DNA of 64,000 nucleotides, taken from assembly GCA_022393335.1 (NCBI GenBank), contig JAJEKB010000412.1, forward strand, positions 108,739-172,738, read 5' to 3'. This DNA comes from Macrotrachela quadricornifera (Eukaryota > Rotifera > Eurotatoria > Philodinida > Philodinidae). Numbering within the stretch: position 1 is the stretch's first letter; each line of letters starts with the position of its first letter. The position numbers and the translations under genes are program-made. Below, piece after piece: positions 10,742-24,700 of this stretch. The notes under the pieces were generated by a model. The model searched no databases. It had not been told where the DNA came from and saw only the letters and a list, made by a program, of their open reading frames with translations.

Positions 10742-11933
10742 TTAAATAAAATGCCATTCAACATTCGTTTGACCGGCACCAAGTTCTCCAGCAATTGCAA
10801 TAAATGCTTCTTGTGTTAAAGCAAGATCACCTTTAATTATAATAAATTATTATTAAAGAAAAATTAAATAAAAAATTTTATTTAATACTACCTTCTTTAC
10901 AATCAGGACATCGATCAATAAATCGAACTGTTATTTCACCTTTTGTTCCTTTTACTAAAGCTTTCTTGTGACATATTGGATTTGTACTTGGAATACCATT
11001 GACAGTATATGGATCAAATTGTGCTTGATTAAGAGCAGCACCATAAACTTTAACATTATCTTCATCCAATGAAAGTCCTCGTTCAATACCACATGTTGAA
11101 TATTGTGAACCAGCTTGGGTTTCATTGTAATATGTTGCTTGTCCTTTAAATTCACCTTCAAGTGGTGCTGGTTGAGTACTACCTGATGATTTTTGAAATG
11201 CACAATAAATACCAACTGAACCACAACTATATTAATAAAAAAAATTTTCTTATCAAAATTATTAATAAATCTTCATACTATCCATATTGTGTACAACAAA
11301 GACCAGCACCACATGATGTTGCACCACAATTACCATAAGCAACAACACCACAATGAGCACCTGTATTTCCACAACTATAGAAATTATATTTCAAATAAAT
11401 ATATATATATATATATTTTTAAAGTATAAATTACTATCCATATTGTGAACAACATGAACCAGCTGGACAACCAGTTACTCGACATTGACCTGCAGTAGGA
11501 GCAGGTGCAACAACAACTACAGCAGCAGCACCACCACAATAATCAGGTGAATTTCCACAACTAATTCATTAGAAATATATTATACTTAGAGTAACATATT
11601 TAAAATACATACTAGCCATAAGGTGAACAACAATAACCAGCACCACAACCTACAATACGACAATCGCTACCAACATATGGTGTACCTGACCATCCTGGAT
11701 ATGCAACACCTGCTGAGCCACAATATTGAACACCTGAACCACAAGAACCAAATGCTGAACAACAAAGACCAGCGCCACAACCTCCACCAATCAAACAATT
11801 ACCAGCTAAAACAAAACGAATAAATGATTATTTATAGATAAAAATCGATAATTTTTATTTTTTTATTTTTAAACTTACCAACATTATTCACAAATGAAAG
11901 TAATAAAAGACTAATACAACCAACAGCAAGCAT
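10742..11933 (-). CDS. Secreted protein: four hevein-like chitin-binding modules plus barwin/expansin-like barrel
   Basis: Six exons (minus order: 11933-11879, 11805-11613, 11560-11435, 11374-11279, 11226-10892, 10830-10742) give 297 aa. MLAVGCISLLLLSFVNNVG is a clear signal peptide, so the product is exported. Four type-1 chitin-binding modules follow, each of the form C...C-GAG-x-CC-S-x-YGYCG...YC. The aromatic Y-G-Y and final Y residues correspond to the sugar-binding aromatics of hevein; the first module has FGSCG instead. The C-terminal ~115 aa form a double-psi beta-barrel of the RlpA/barwin/expansin type: GQATYYNETQ, VRFIDRCPDCKEGDLALT, and NVEWHF at the end. Introns 2-4 each split the second Tyr codon of SxYGY at the same place (TA|T), pointing to growth by exon duplication. 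The architecture is usual in fungi and plants, so transfer is possible. No enzyme activity is implied. Confidence 0.88.
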
Positions 11934-14237
11934 GGTAATATCTGTATGAATGTGGTTTTTTTTTATGTAACGAATTCGAATGTAAAATGAAGATGATAAT
12001 GATTGCTATAAAATTGCACGAGCTTTTACACTACTCTTACGCTTAAATAAATCTTTAATCCGTCAACAAATATTCGTGCATATATATAGAAAAACAATAT
12101 CCTTGACGTCTACTTATTGACTGACATTTTACATATATAAGATTGTAAATGATCCTATAGAAGGTTATCATCTTCATTTTATGCTTAATACGAGTTCAAA
12201 CCTGACTTTTTTCGTATTCAAATTAAAACATACCTCGTCATAGACGAAATAAACCACAAGATGTGGGAAGAAATAATAAAATTGTATGTCTAATCCAAGC
12301 TACTGAAATAATCTGGATTTACTTTGTAATATTGATTATTATGTCTATTGTTATTATTTAATCCAGATAAATATATGAAAATTGAATAAATACAAATCAG
12401 TTATTGATCATCTGATTTTTGTTATTCTATGGCATTTATTTTATCAAAATATTTTGCAATAAGGTTACAATCATGATCTTGTTGTGAATGTCACCCTTTT
12501 AATCAAAATTATTAAAAATATTTATACTAGTTTTCATGATAGATTCGTTTTTTTTTCTCTATAAAAATATTTATAGATCCTAGTTCATATTTATTTATAT
12601 TTTTAGATTTTAAAATTCTTTATTAATGAATAAACTATTTTTATGTCAGCTAAGACTATATCATATTATATTTCCATTGCATATATATATTTAAGAATGC
12701 ATCTTTAAATAGATTAATACTTCTTTCTTTATACAATATATATGAATAATTTATAGTAATTATATTATAGTGCGGTATTCAGGGAAATCTGCTAAATATG
12801 ATATGAATGCATAATTTATGGATTTGAATGGAGTAACATCAGAAAGGTACTAATTAGTTTTGAACTATCTTGATATTGAGGTTTTAACTATACATCTGAT
12901 TTTAATACAAGAATAATTGATGACTATTATAAAAAAGAGAATCATTTTTAATGGCTATGTTTTAGCAATAAAAGTACAGATAAAAGATATTTTCGAAATT
13001 CTTACTAATATTATATGATTTTTTTATTAGCTAATCGATATTCTGAAAGTAATTTATAATTAATTGAATTTAAGATACAAATTTTCTTGTGTTTTTCTTC
13101 TGTTTGAATCTCTATAAAATATATATAAATTGCAACTTTTTAGTACGATCGACTGAAAAAGAAATGGAAGTAGACTCAAATAATTTCTGAGTAGTGTTTA
13201 TTATCAAACTGTATGCTTATGTTACGTAGCAAAAGTTTTCCAACACTTTAATGAGTATTAAGGAGAATATGTGCCATACAGTTCAGTTTCTGCCTAATTT
13301 AATGGTAAAATAACTTTCCTTATTGAATAGGCTTCGAACAGTTTTATTTTTACATGAGAAGTGAGTATTCAGGATTAGCCTGCAATACACTTACATTTGC
13401 TCACCAAATTGAGGATAAGATTAATTCAACTACGAATATTTGATGATAAAGCGTCGTTCTACATTTTCTAGTATGATGTAAATTTCTCTTAAATGGTACA
13501 AAATCAAAGACTGAAATTTTTTGTTTTATATTCATTGTAAAAATTTCAATCGAATCGAACGATCCATTGAAAAGTTTATTTTCAAAATATCACACTACAT
13601 AATGCGTTTAATTATCTCCTTTTTCTGAAACATTTCGTTACTTTTTCTTAGAAACAAAGCCCATAAGAGAGAATCTTTTCTTATTAATTTGTTACTATAA
13701 GTGTTCTCTCTTTTTTCTCATGTGATCTTCCTATCACCAACTCTAATACAAAGAGATTGTGTCATTCTACATAAAAACATATAAATATCTGTAAAACAAC
13801 ATGCATATTTAATGAAGAGAAAAAGGAAAGAATAAAATTCAAATAAACTATAAATATAATATCAAAACTAATTTATGATTATACAATAATCGATATTCAC
13901 TTTTCATAATTCTTAAATTTCTTAAACTATAAAATGATTGAATTTTTAATCAGAATTGCTAATTCATTTCTATTGATTGCTATTTTGCGGCATCTTTTGT
14001 TTACTTATTGATTCCGTTTTTTTCTCGTTGTTGCACTGCAACTCAAATCAAAGCAACAATACAAATGGCAGCAATGGAATTCTTTTTTTTCTTCTCTTCT
14101 CTTTTACTCGTTCGATAATATTATTGACGAACGACAAATAAAATACAATTTACTTGAAATATTCTAACAAAAACAATGCGGTTCTTCATTGATTAATCCT
14201 CAAAAAAAAAAAAAAGAAAAAGACGCAATTATATAAA
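11934..14237. other. Intergenic, no gene seen
   Basis: 2.3 kb of AT-rich DNA between two divergently transcribed genes. No open frame with protein-like composition, no tRNA-like sequence and no clear repeat were noticed. It presumably carries the promoters of the chitin-binding gene and of LRRIQ3. Confidence 0.5.
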
Positions 14238-17200
14238 ATGAATACTCAACGTGATCCATCTCCACCTCTTGCTGAATCAATTATAGCTTCAGCTAGACAA
14301 AATCAAACAGCAATAAAGCAAAATGAACAATTTTTACAAGAACCAACACTTGCATTTCTTGAATCATATCAAAGCCATTTACGTCCATCAATGGTATCGG
14401 GTATATTTGTTTTATCATTATCTAAATTACAATTAAATTCTATTGGTGCTATTGGAGTATTTAAACATATACAAATATGTGATTTAAGTTCAAATTTTAT
14501 TGAAAAAATTGATGATCTTATTATTCATTGTCGACAATTAATAAAACTTGATTTACATTCAAATCGAGTAAGAAAGAATATACTACCAAAAAAAAAAACG
14601 AAAGCCAATTTTAATATATTTATTTTTAAGATTAATAAATTGCCAGATGGAAAATATTGGAAAGAAATGTTACAATTAAAAATTCTTTATTTACATGATA
14701 ATCTTTTATCATCATATGATGATATTAAATCTCTTGCTTCTACATCAATTCTTGAAATTCTTACACTTTATGATTCACCATTAAGTTTAAAAAAAAATTA
14801 TCGACATCATGTTGTTAATAGTATTTGGACTTTAAAAGTACTATTAATTAAAATATTTGATTATTATTTAGTTTTTTGATTTCTTTAGGCTTTAGATTCA
14901 TATATAATTGCTGATGATGAAATAATAGAAAAAACACATTTTCGTGAACCATATACAGCATATTCAAATTCATTTAAATTAAATTTATATATTCCAACTG
15001 GTAAAGTAAGATGACAAATAAATAATTAAATACTTGTATTCTATTTTATTTATTTTTTATTCAGAATTCAACTTTAAATAATGAATATAAAATGATTCAA
15101 CAACTTATTAAACAAATAAATATTGTTCAATCACATTATTGTCCAGTACTTATTTTGCAAAAAAATATTCGTATGTGGCTTGTTCAAATTCGATTAAAAA
15201 AATATATGTTATCAAATCAGAAGTATATTTAATGAAAAAATATTTTCTTAAAATTTGATTTTTTCTTTTTGTTATTTAGATCTACTCCAAAATTTCTACG
15301 TCCTCGAACGATTTTTTCACCATTAAGTGGTTCATCAGGAAAATTTTCTGTATTCCCAAGAGATCCTCGAACATCAGTTATAACTGATGAATATTATCGA
15401 ATAGAGGTTTCTTAAAAAAAAAACAACAAAAGAACTTCATTTATTTTTAATTTTTCTCTTTCTTTTTTTTTTCTTCTTAGCCATTAAAGACTCCTGAATC
15501 ATATCGAGATAAACGTCATGTTAAAGTTCAAATTGATCAATTAATTAATACTCGAACTGATACACAACATTTACCTTATTGTACGAATACAAATAATCGT
15601 TCAAGGCAATTCGTTAGTAAAACAAGTACATCAGATTATTCAGATGATAAAACATCATCAATAGTTCGTGGTCAAAAATCTCAAATGACTATTTATGAAC
15701 CAATAGAAGAATTAAATGATGAAATTCGTGCTGCTAGACAATATGTACAAAATTTAAAAGATGAATCACACTTACAACAACGTAAACGTGCAGCTGAAAT
15801 CAAAGAAAATAATACAAGTACTAGACAATCAATAAGACATCATACATTAGATGATCGATTATTAAGAACAATACATGGTAGTATGGCATTTGGATGTTTA
15901 GTTGCAATTGATAAAGCTTATAGTGATAGAGCAAAAATTCAACGACAAAAAGTACTTGTACAAGATGTTGAACAAACTAGACAAGAACATTCATTTGCTA
16001 ATGCACAAATGCAGGTAATTCAATTTAAACTATTATATTCCAAAAACAAAAAAAAAAGACTTATTTAAGTTAATTCAGAGTATTTTTTAACAAATTAATT
16101 TCATATTTTGAAACGATAATATGTTCGAGTAAAATTATCTTTTAATTTCAAGACATTTTCTTGTTGAATTTAGACTTTCTAATTAACTACTGTATTATTT
16201 TGAACATATATATCTGATCGCTCTGAAAATCAAAGAAAGAAAAATAGATTTATTTTATTCCAAGTAATACGATGTTCATATTTGTCCGATGGTCGGCTAT
16301 ATTTCATTGTACTGGTTTCCTTCCAAAAATGGAAGAACTCAGTCACTGAATTCGATCATCATATTGCTATTTCCAAAATTCAACCATATTCCTCAATTTT
16401 CCTACTGAAAACGATCTGTATACTCCCACCTCGACAATCAGTAGTATTATGGTAAAACTTAACATATGATTTTCATCATTAATCCATTCAAGTATATTCC
16501 TTCAAAGGTTATTAGACACATAGTAATTAACTTTAATATTAAAATTTATCGAGAAAGATATCCTTTTACAATAGATTTCGAAATATTTATAATTAAAAAA
16601 TAATTTACTGTATATTTTTAGCATATGGATGATGAACGCCTTGTAACAATTCATCGTACAAAAGATCAAGATCGTATGAAACAAGCCTATCATCGTCGTC
16701 GTGTTGAACATGCTCAAAACGAATTACATGATATAGTTCAAGAACAACGTCTTCTTCTTGTTGAACAACAAAAAAAACGTCGAGCACAAGTTGCATTTTC
16801 TCAAGGTTTTAATGCTCAACATATATCTATATCAAATGCATTACAACGTCATGAAAATAATATTCGTGTACAACGAAAAGCACGACATGCACGAGAATCA
16901 GTTGCAAAACAAAAACAAAATACAGAAGAACAAGCAAGATTAATTGATAAATATTTAACACAACGTAAACATGTTCGTCGTGCTTTATCAAATATTGAAC
17001 GTAAACAATTAGATGTACAAGCTATGCGTGATGCTAGTGAACGTCTTTTACAAGCACAACAACGTGTTGCACATATACGTGCAAGAGATTCAAATATTCG
17101 ACAATTTAGTATTATGAAAATGGCACCAAATAATGAAGAATTAAGACAAAAAGCACAAAGTTTAACTGAATCAATGCTTGAACGTGAATCTTTATTTGAT

Positions 17201-17242
17201 ACCATAACAGATCATATGGCTGCTCAACAAACAGTTCAATAG
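14238..17242 (+). CDS. LRRIQ3: LRRIQ3 orthologue (leucine-rich repeats and IQ motif)
   Basis: Animal protein with leucine-rich repeats, an IQ motif and a long coiled coil, found in ciliated and sperm-bearing lineages. Exons 14238-14567, 14631-14837, 14889-15005, 15065-15222, 15280-15406, 15481-16014, 16622-17242 give 697 aa. The LRRs lie at about aa 50-170 (ICDLSSNFIEKIDDL, LIKLDLHSNR, LKILYLHDN) and are capped by the family-typical SPLSLKKNYRHHVVNSIW and ALDSYIIADDEII. An IQ-like helix, VLILQKNIRMWLVQIRLKK, would bind calmodulin. The remaining ~400 residues are basic coiled coil rich in Q, R, E and K. The first intron (63 bp) is a multiple of three and free of in-frame stops; I splice it out because it has consensus ends and interrupts the repeat. 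The last intron is 607 bp. Confidence 0.9.
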
Positions 17243-20103
17243 ATATATATTATTTTTTTGTTTTTTTTTGATGATTTTTTTAAATTTAATAATATAAATA
17301 TAAAAGATAACGAAATTTATATGTAGCAATAAATATATGAGAATTTTATTTGTATCAAATATAAAAGTATACAATGATTTAATTAATAAATCTTCTTATT
17401 TATAAATGGTTCATAGGAATAATACTAAAAAATAATTATCTATTATTTCAACTAAGATTTTTTGTTGATAAAATATAATATTTAGATTTCAATCTTTATA
17501 ATCAAATGACTACATATCTATTTTTGATGACATTACATATTCGTTTAAATCGATTCTATTCATATTTAATTGGCATAATTAAGAACAAATCTAAAATATT
17601 ATTCAGATCAAAGTTGCTCACAAACTCGACTATTGAGTATCGTGACACTTGATATCGGAAGTACGCAGCTGGATTCTAAGTTTGATCATTAATAAAATTC
17701 TTTATTCAAAATTAAAATTTTACAGAAAAAAAATTTCGTTGTGACTAAGAAATCATGATAAAATTATAGCAAAAGATTTTTTATGATATGAAGTATTATG
17801 TCAAGTAGTAGTAGAACAACGAACAAAATGCTTTTTCCATAAAGACTAAATACTCAACTATATTTCTAAATAAAATCAGCGGTTATTCAAATAAATACAA
17901 AATTAATTATTTTAAATTAGAAGAATAGATTCTTAGTAGTTGGTTCAAATAAAAACTAAATCTTTTGATAAGCTGGAAACAAAAAACTGTGGTAGGAGTG
18001 GAAAGAATCGGATCAATGCTATATTGATAGAGTATTAGTTGTCCGACCGAAAAGATTTTTTTTAATCGTATTTAAAGCTTCTGACTTCCATGTAGAACAT
18101 GTCTTGAATTTGTAACTTATATTTTATGCTTTTTTTTATGCAAAATATAAAAGCCATTGAAATTAACATGATCAAACTACATGTTGTTATAATTATCTAT
18201 ATGTCTCATCACATGAATGTGTAAAGAAGAAATGTGTGTAACTTATTCTATATTTATATTGCTTAATAATTAATGTCAATAAAAAAAAATTCTATTCAAT
18301 TGATTACATATTGCGTATTTGTAATTTGAAAAAAACAGAATTCTATATTTTCGTTTCATTTTATTTTAATTAAAAAATACCTTTCTTTTAATTGAATTCT
18401 TGAGAAAAAAAACATATTTAACCCCGTAAAAGTACTTATTATTCGTAAAAATAAGATTGTATTTAAAATATCAATCGAGATAAATTTATACTCAAGAAGA
18501 AAAACATATCTTTTTTTAATATTTCGATCATTTTTTTAAATGTTGTAGGTAACTTACGCATTCTACGTAAAATTTTCATTCTTTATATATCTCTTATCTT
18601 CTCAATTCCCCGAACAAATTTGATGAGTATCGTATTTAACTGTTATTTTTATTTTTGACATATTTATGTTTTTGTACTGAAAATAAGAATAAAGATCATC
18701 ATGGTAATAAATGATACGTTAAAGATGTATATATATATATTTTAAAATCCATGAATTTATAAAGATGTATTGATTTAAATAGATTGTTTCGTATACGATT
18801 ATCACGCGTATATTGCGTGCATAAGAAAAAATAAAAAGGAGTAAAGATGAAAAGGAAATGAAAAGCAACACCCTTCATATTCTTCAATTCGGTGTTCGCT
18901 ACATAAAATATAATGATATTTTGTAATGGTATAGCTTTTTTTCTTTCTCTATGTCTCGCATTCTTTTTTTTTACTTAAGTGCACACGCTATGACTTTTTG
19001 ATGATACAAAACAATAGAAACGACAAGAAAAAAAAAGTATTTGAAAATCGTTGAGTAGAACAGACAAGCATTATGCTTATTTTTCTATTTCAATCTATCT
19101 TCATACATTATTTCATTTTATTTGAGTCGTCAAACAGCATGCATATTACCTTTTTCTCTCTGTGTTTTATAATGGTAATAAGAACAAAAAAAGAAACAAT
19201 ATTTATGTGTGCGTTCAACTTAAGCATAAAAAAAGAAAATTTTTGTTGTTGTCGTCATCATCTCTATCGTTTATGTGTCCAAGTGATGTGTGTGCATTGC
19301 ATATTGAATGACTAATGAGTGAAAGGAAAAGAGAAAGAGAGAAAAGAGAGAGAGAGAGGAAAAAAAAAGAGTTTATGTATTCAAAAAAGCATTTATAAAC
19401 AGGCGATGTATTTTGTTAAAAAAGGTCGATCGCCTACAATTTCATAAACATAAAATAAAAATATTGTCTAAGCGTCTACACACTTATTGAGTTTATTTAT
19501 ATTCTAGAAAAAAGTAAGTTATTGACTAATCAACAACTGAAAAATCTCCTACTATTATACAATATCAATAATAAAAAAACAACAAATTTTCTTTCCGATT
19601 AATACATAAGTAATTCATGATGTTTTTTTTCTCTTTCTTTCTTTCTATACATTCTATTATATTCAAATTTTCAATATTTCTCTATCCGGATAAATTTGAT
19701 ATTTAAAGGTTTCAGTGTATAATAATAAATTCACTGTCATTCGGAAGAAAAATCTCAACTTCTCTTCTTTTTTTTAAAGCATATAAAAGAAGCAAAAAAA
19801 AATAGCAAGACATAGAGTATAAGTATTCACTTATCGTTCATATTTTTCTTTTACATTCTGAAAATAACTTTGACTAAATCAGTTACAAATAAACTGCTTA
19901 ATCTTAATAGTCTGCCTCTCTTTTGCGTGACCAAGTTTTACTTTGCCTTTTAAATATGTTAATTCAGGAAAGTTTCAAGTGTCACTTACTGTCATAGTTA
20001 TTTGACGTCATTTCTTCTTTAATTGTTAACTATTGCTATTATTTTTTTTTCATTCTATGTATAAATATTTAGTGTTACTCAAATTATTAAACAAATTTTT
20101 GAC
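17243..20103. other. Intergenic, no gene seen
   Basis: 2.9 kb of AT-rich DNA between LRRIQ3 and the PRKX-like kinase, both on +. It includes a purine-rich GA tract at 19322-19372. Short open frames here have AT-biased composition without domain or splice support. Confidence 0.5.
19322..19372. repeat. GA-rich purine tract
   Basis: About 50 bases of almost pure purine on the + strand with a GAGAGAGAGAG core, about 730 bases before the PRKX-like start codon. Low-complexity DNA; any promoter role is speculation. Confidence 0.7.
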
Positions 20104-21793
20104 ATGGCAACAATTCGATCGATTAGTCCATCAAAACCGCCTGAACGTTTATTAAATCGACGATTAGCTCGTGCATCTACTTCATCGACAACAGCTTCTC
20201 AAAGAAAAGTATCTCTTTCAAAAACAACTCCCGTTACTGTAACAACAATAAAACGACGAAAATCATCTCGAATGTCTTTAAAAAAAGGTTCGGTTACATC
20301 AATGACATCACCTGCTCGTCTTAATACATTTACAAGTATGACTACTACTGCATCAGATAACAGTGAATTAACAAATAAAATGGCTTCTACAACTATTAAT
20401 GAATTACCTGCTATTAGACGAACATCGCGAATATCAGATGCAAATATAATAACATCAAATACTCCTATTCCACAAATTAATTCAGATACAATAGTAGATA
20501 ATAAACATATTGAAGAACCACTAAGTGATAAATCTATATTGAATAATATGAATGAAATAACATCTACAACCGCAACATCATCAAGAAAATCTTTCGTAGA
20601 AAATATTGAATTTACACCTGAATCATTTGATATTATTCGAACAGTTGGTACCGGTAAGAATTTTCTTTTTATGTTAATTTAAAAATAATTTTAATAAAAA
20701 ATTTTTTTTTTTGTAGGAACATTTGGTCGTGTACAACTTGTTTGTCATCGTGATACGAATACATATTATGCACTTAAAACAATGTCGATAAAACGTATTA
20801 TTGAATCAAAACAAGTTGAACATGTACGAAATGAAAAAGAAATTTTATCAAAAATTGATCATCCATTTCTTGTACGTCTTCAATGGACAACACATACTAA
20901 TTCATTACTTTATCTTTTACTCGAATATTTACCAGGTGGTGAACTTTTTCAAATGATGCGTAAACGTGAAAAATTTGATGCTAAAATAGCTATATTTTAT
21001 GCAAGTGAAGTTTTACTTGGTCTAGATTATTTACATCATTTAGATATACTTTATCGAGATTTAAAACCAGTAAATTTTATTAACAAAAAATATTTGTCAA
21101 AAATATCTATTATTTATTTCATATTTCTAGGAAAATATTTTAGTAGATAGTGAAGGTCATGTTCGTTTAGTTGATTTTGGTTTTGCTAAAGAAACTAAAG
21201 AACGAACATTCACACTTTGTGGTACTGTTGATTATCTTGCTCCAGGTTAATAATCATAAATATTTGTTTTCTTTGAATATTTTTTATTCTATTATCTAGA
21301 AGTTATTCAAAATCGTGGTCATCATAAAGCATCAGATTGGTGGGCACTTGGCATTCTAATATACGAAATGCTTGCTGGTAATTATAGGGAAAGAAAAAAT
21401 TTTTAATACATTTTTCTTATTGTTTTTCTTTTAGGTTATCCACCATTTTATGATACTGATCAATTTGTTACATATCAAAAAATTCTTTCGGGTAAAATCG
21501 AATTTCCACGTCATTTTGATTATGCTGCAAAACAAGTTCTTCGTAAATTACTTAATACCGATCAATCTCAACGACTTGGTTCAGCAAAAAATGGTGGTGA
21601 TGAAATAAAACGTGAACAATGGTTTGTTGGCGTGTCATGGACAGATGTTTATTTTCGAAAAGTAGAACCACCAATAAAACCAATAGTTACATCACCAAGT
21701 GACACAACAAATTTTGATTCATATGATGAATTTGATATAAAACAAACACCACAAGCAGCAAAATATGAAGTGCAACTATTCAAAGATTTTTAA
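20104..21793 (+). CDS. PRKX: PRKX-type cAMP-dependent protein kinase catalytic subunit
   Basis: Ser/Thr kinase of the AGC group. Exons 20104-20653, 20717-21069, 21131-21245, 21300-21377, 21435-21793 give 484 aa. A ~175-residue S/T/R-rich N-terminal extension contains RRKSS and RRTSRIS, which fit the PKA target consensus. The kinase domain has the Gly loop VGTGTFGRV, YALK lysine, NEKEIL glutamate, YRDLKPEN catalytic loop, DFGFAK, activation-loop Thr in [13 protein letters not shown], and [12 protein letters not shown]. The wording ([35 protein letters not shown]) is that of PRKX rather than of PKA-C alpha. The protein ends LFKDF, the FxxF C-terminal hydrophobic motif that docks into the kinase lobe. 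Where AGC kinases usually have CGTPEYLAPE this one has [10 protein letters not shown], changing the P+1 loop. Probably activated by cAMP through regulatory subunits. Confidence 0.93.
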
Positions 21794-24700
21794 GCGAAAA
21801 AACAGAAATATCTATATATTGATGCTCAATGCTGTTTCATTTTATTTTTTTGTTTTTCATACATTGAAATCATTATTTGTTGTTGTGAAATTTCTTATAA
21901 TTTTTTTTTTCTTCGGTGAATGTACATTAATGTATTTTGTGTCATAGACAGAATATAAGCAGAGAAATAAAAGGAATATTTTTCTTCCATCATTTATGCT
22001 TGTTAAGTTCATTCTATGAATGATAAAAATCTCAAGTTTGTTTTCAAAAAAAGAATGAATTGCAATAAGGTGGAGAGAATAGAAATGCATTGTTGCTTTA
22101 AATAAATAAAAAAAAGAAATACTTTCTTCATTTTCTCGACAAGGTTATTGTTAGACATATCATCATTAATAAATCTGCTTTATTTTCTATGTCATTAGAA
22201 GATTCTCCATCTTTCATCAGTATGTTATTCAGATAAAGAGAGTCGATAATAAGCCTCATTTTTCTTTTTTCTCTGTACCTATTTCTGTATATCAAACTTG
22301 TCTTATTAAGTACTTGATCCATTAGTCATAGTGATTTCTTCCGAGTTGCAATATTCCTCATGGTTATTGTAATTCTCAACATGACCAATGAATAGTAATT
22401 TTATGTATAAGTGTTTTCATATCAATAGAGTAAGAACTCAATAAATGGAGCCCATTAAGAATGAACAACTAAGATTGTTTAGTTCATTTGTATTTCATAT
22501 ATAAGGCAATATTACATCTTACCGCTTGATTTGAAAATAATATTACCCGTCATTTTTTTCCGATGAATGCTTTTAGTAATACCTTACTTTGCAATCACTT
22601 AATTTCTTGTCATCTCCATTTTTGTTATAATGAAAAAAAAGGAAAGTATATGGCTTGTTAAAAAAAACTATGATTTATTAGAGAGTGCACGACAATTTTG
22701 CCCTGAATAAAAACTAAAAGGAAACTTTCTAAAAAAAAACATAATGGATACATTCTTTTTTCCTGTGAAATGAAGCGGATGCTGTTTAAATGGAAAAAAA
22801 TTTCAATATTAAAATGTCGCCTACTTCCCACATTAAAAAGAAAGTTCATGAATGAGAAAATGTATATGCTTTATATAAATTAATCGTGGCGGAAGTAAAA
22901 CTTCGACTATAATGGCGTATAAAAATTGATCAGGAAAAGGATAGATCCACATGAAACTAAAGAAAGTATGTATGGTCGTGATGCAATTGAAGTAAATTGT
23001 GCTAATGATTTACACCACAATAATAATTAACTTAATCGTTTAATATAGACTAACCTCAAAATAGACGGCAAAAAAAATGGGTCAACCTATACTTTTTAGA
23101 CTATAACCATTAGTTTCACGAGAAAAACAACTATAACAACACTGAACAAAAAAAAGGTTTCAATACAAATGAAAAATGAAACCAATAAAATAGTTTAGAC
23201 GCAAATAGTGATTGGCTTTTATGAAAATATTTGAATTAATTCTTTCACAAATTCAAAATATTTACTTATCTATATCATTTAAAATCAAATTAAAGTGTCG
23301 TCTATAGGAAATCACAGCCGCGTTTCTTGCTTATAATCTGATAGTGTCAGTATCTGACTAAACACATTAGTTTCTCAACGACATTCTAACCTCTATAAAT
23401 GGTAACTCTTAAAATTTCATAAGTATACAACTGAAGTGTATAATAGCAACCAATATTATCCATGTTAATATTAGTTCAATTCAAATTAAAACATAATAGC
23501 TAGTATTAATCTTTTTGATGGGTTTTGTTATTTTAAAAGAAAAAGATCTTTAGATCATTGAACAACTGATTATACTCCTCGATCTAATAGCTATCTATTC
23601 TATCATTAAATTTTATTAATATATTGATATTATGGTCTATTTACACTGCAAATATGTGTGTATAGAATCAAAATGATACTATTGTAGAATTAATATTTTA
23701 TCAATAATTATTTAAAAGATTCATCTAAAAGCTATTATTTTTGGAAATTAAATCAAAAGATATTCACGCACAACTAGATTTTTCATTAAATAAAAATGTA
23801 ATACATAGGTAACCAGTATCAGCTTTTTCGCAAATATTTTATTCTTTATTCATAGCTATGCTGTTGAGTAACAGATGATGAAGAAAAACCTAGGCTAATA
23901 TGACTGCTTAAGTCTTGACAGGATATAAATCATATTGAATCATGTACATAGTAGACTTTTTGTTTTCAGTGCCACTACTCCGGACGTCGTTGTAGGATCT
24001 GTTGATATACATATTATAAAAAAAAGAAGTGTTTATAAAAATTACATAAAAAAATTGTTTTTATCAAGTTCATTATTAAATCGAATTCTTCTCTGAATTG
24101 TAATAGGTCCGAAATCTTTTATTGTTTAAGCAGACTACAGGATAATGTGCACGATTTAAATACAGTGTTGTTTGACATAAATTTGTAAAAACTAAACAAT
24201 AAAATTACATAAGAGTATAGTACTAAATTCATAATGTAGTTTATTTGCGTATGGATAATACACACGATGAAGGATGGTTGCAAACAGTTTGATTTCACTA
24301 ATGATAAACTTTCGATAATTAAGAAAGAACTTCAATGTTAATTAAGCGTAGAAATAGGTTGAAGAAGATCGAGCTGATTAGTCAAATCGTTAATAGTTTT
24401 AGTAGCACTTTTGCGTTATGTCTTGGTATTTAGCTTTAAGACATAAGTTTAACATTCTTCTCTGAAAACTCATTATAAACAAATATTAATAATACAACAA
24501 GAAACAATATTTTTTCTTACAAATACTCCATGGTATACGTTATGAAGTTTGTCAGCCATAAATGAATTATTCATGTTGAAGTACGTTAATTTCTCCATCG
24601 AATCGTCATTTGGATTGTCATCGTGTGCTGTTTTTTGAGAGTATACATTTTTCGATTGCTTTGCTTGTAATAAAATATCGTGTGACTGGTTTGTAGTTGA

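Noticed and set aside
16849..17205. 118-codon Cys/Arg-rich minus frame
   Set aside because: Exact antisense shadow of the last LRRIQ3 coding exon.
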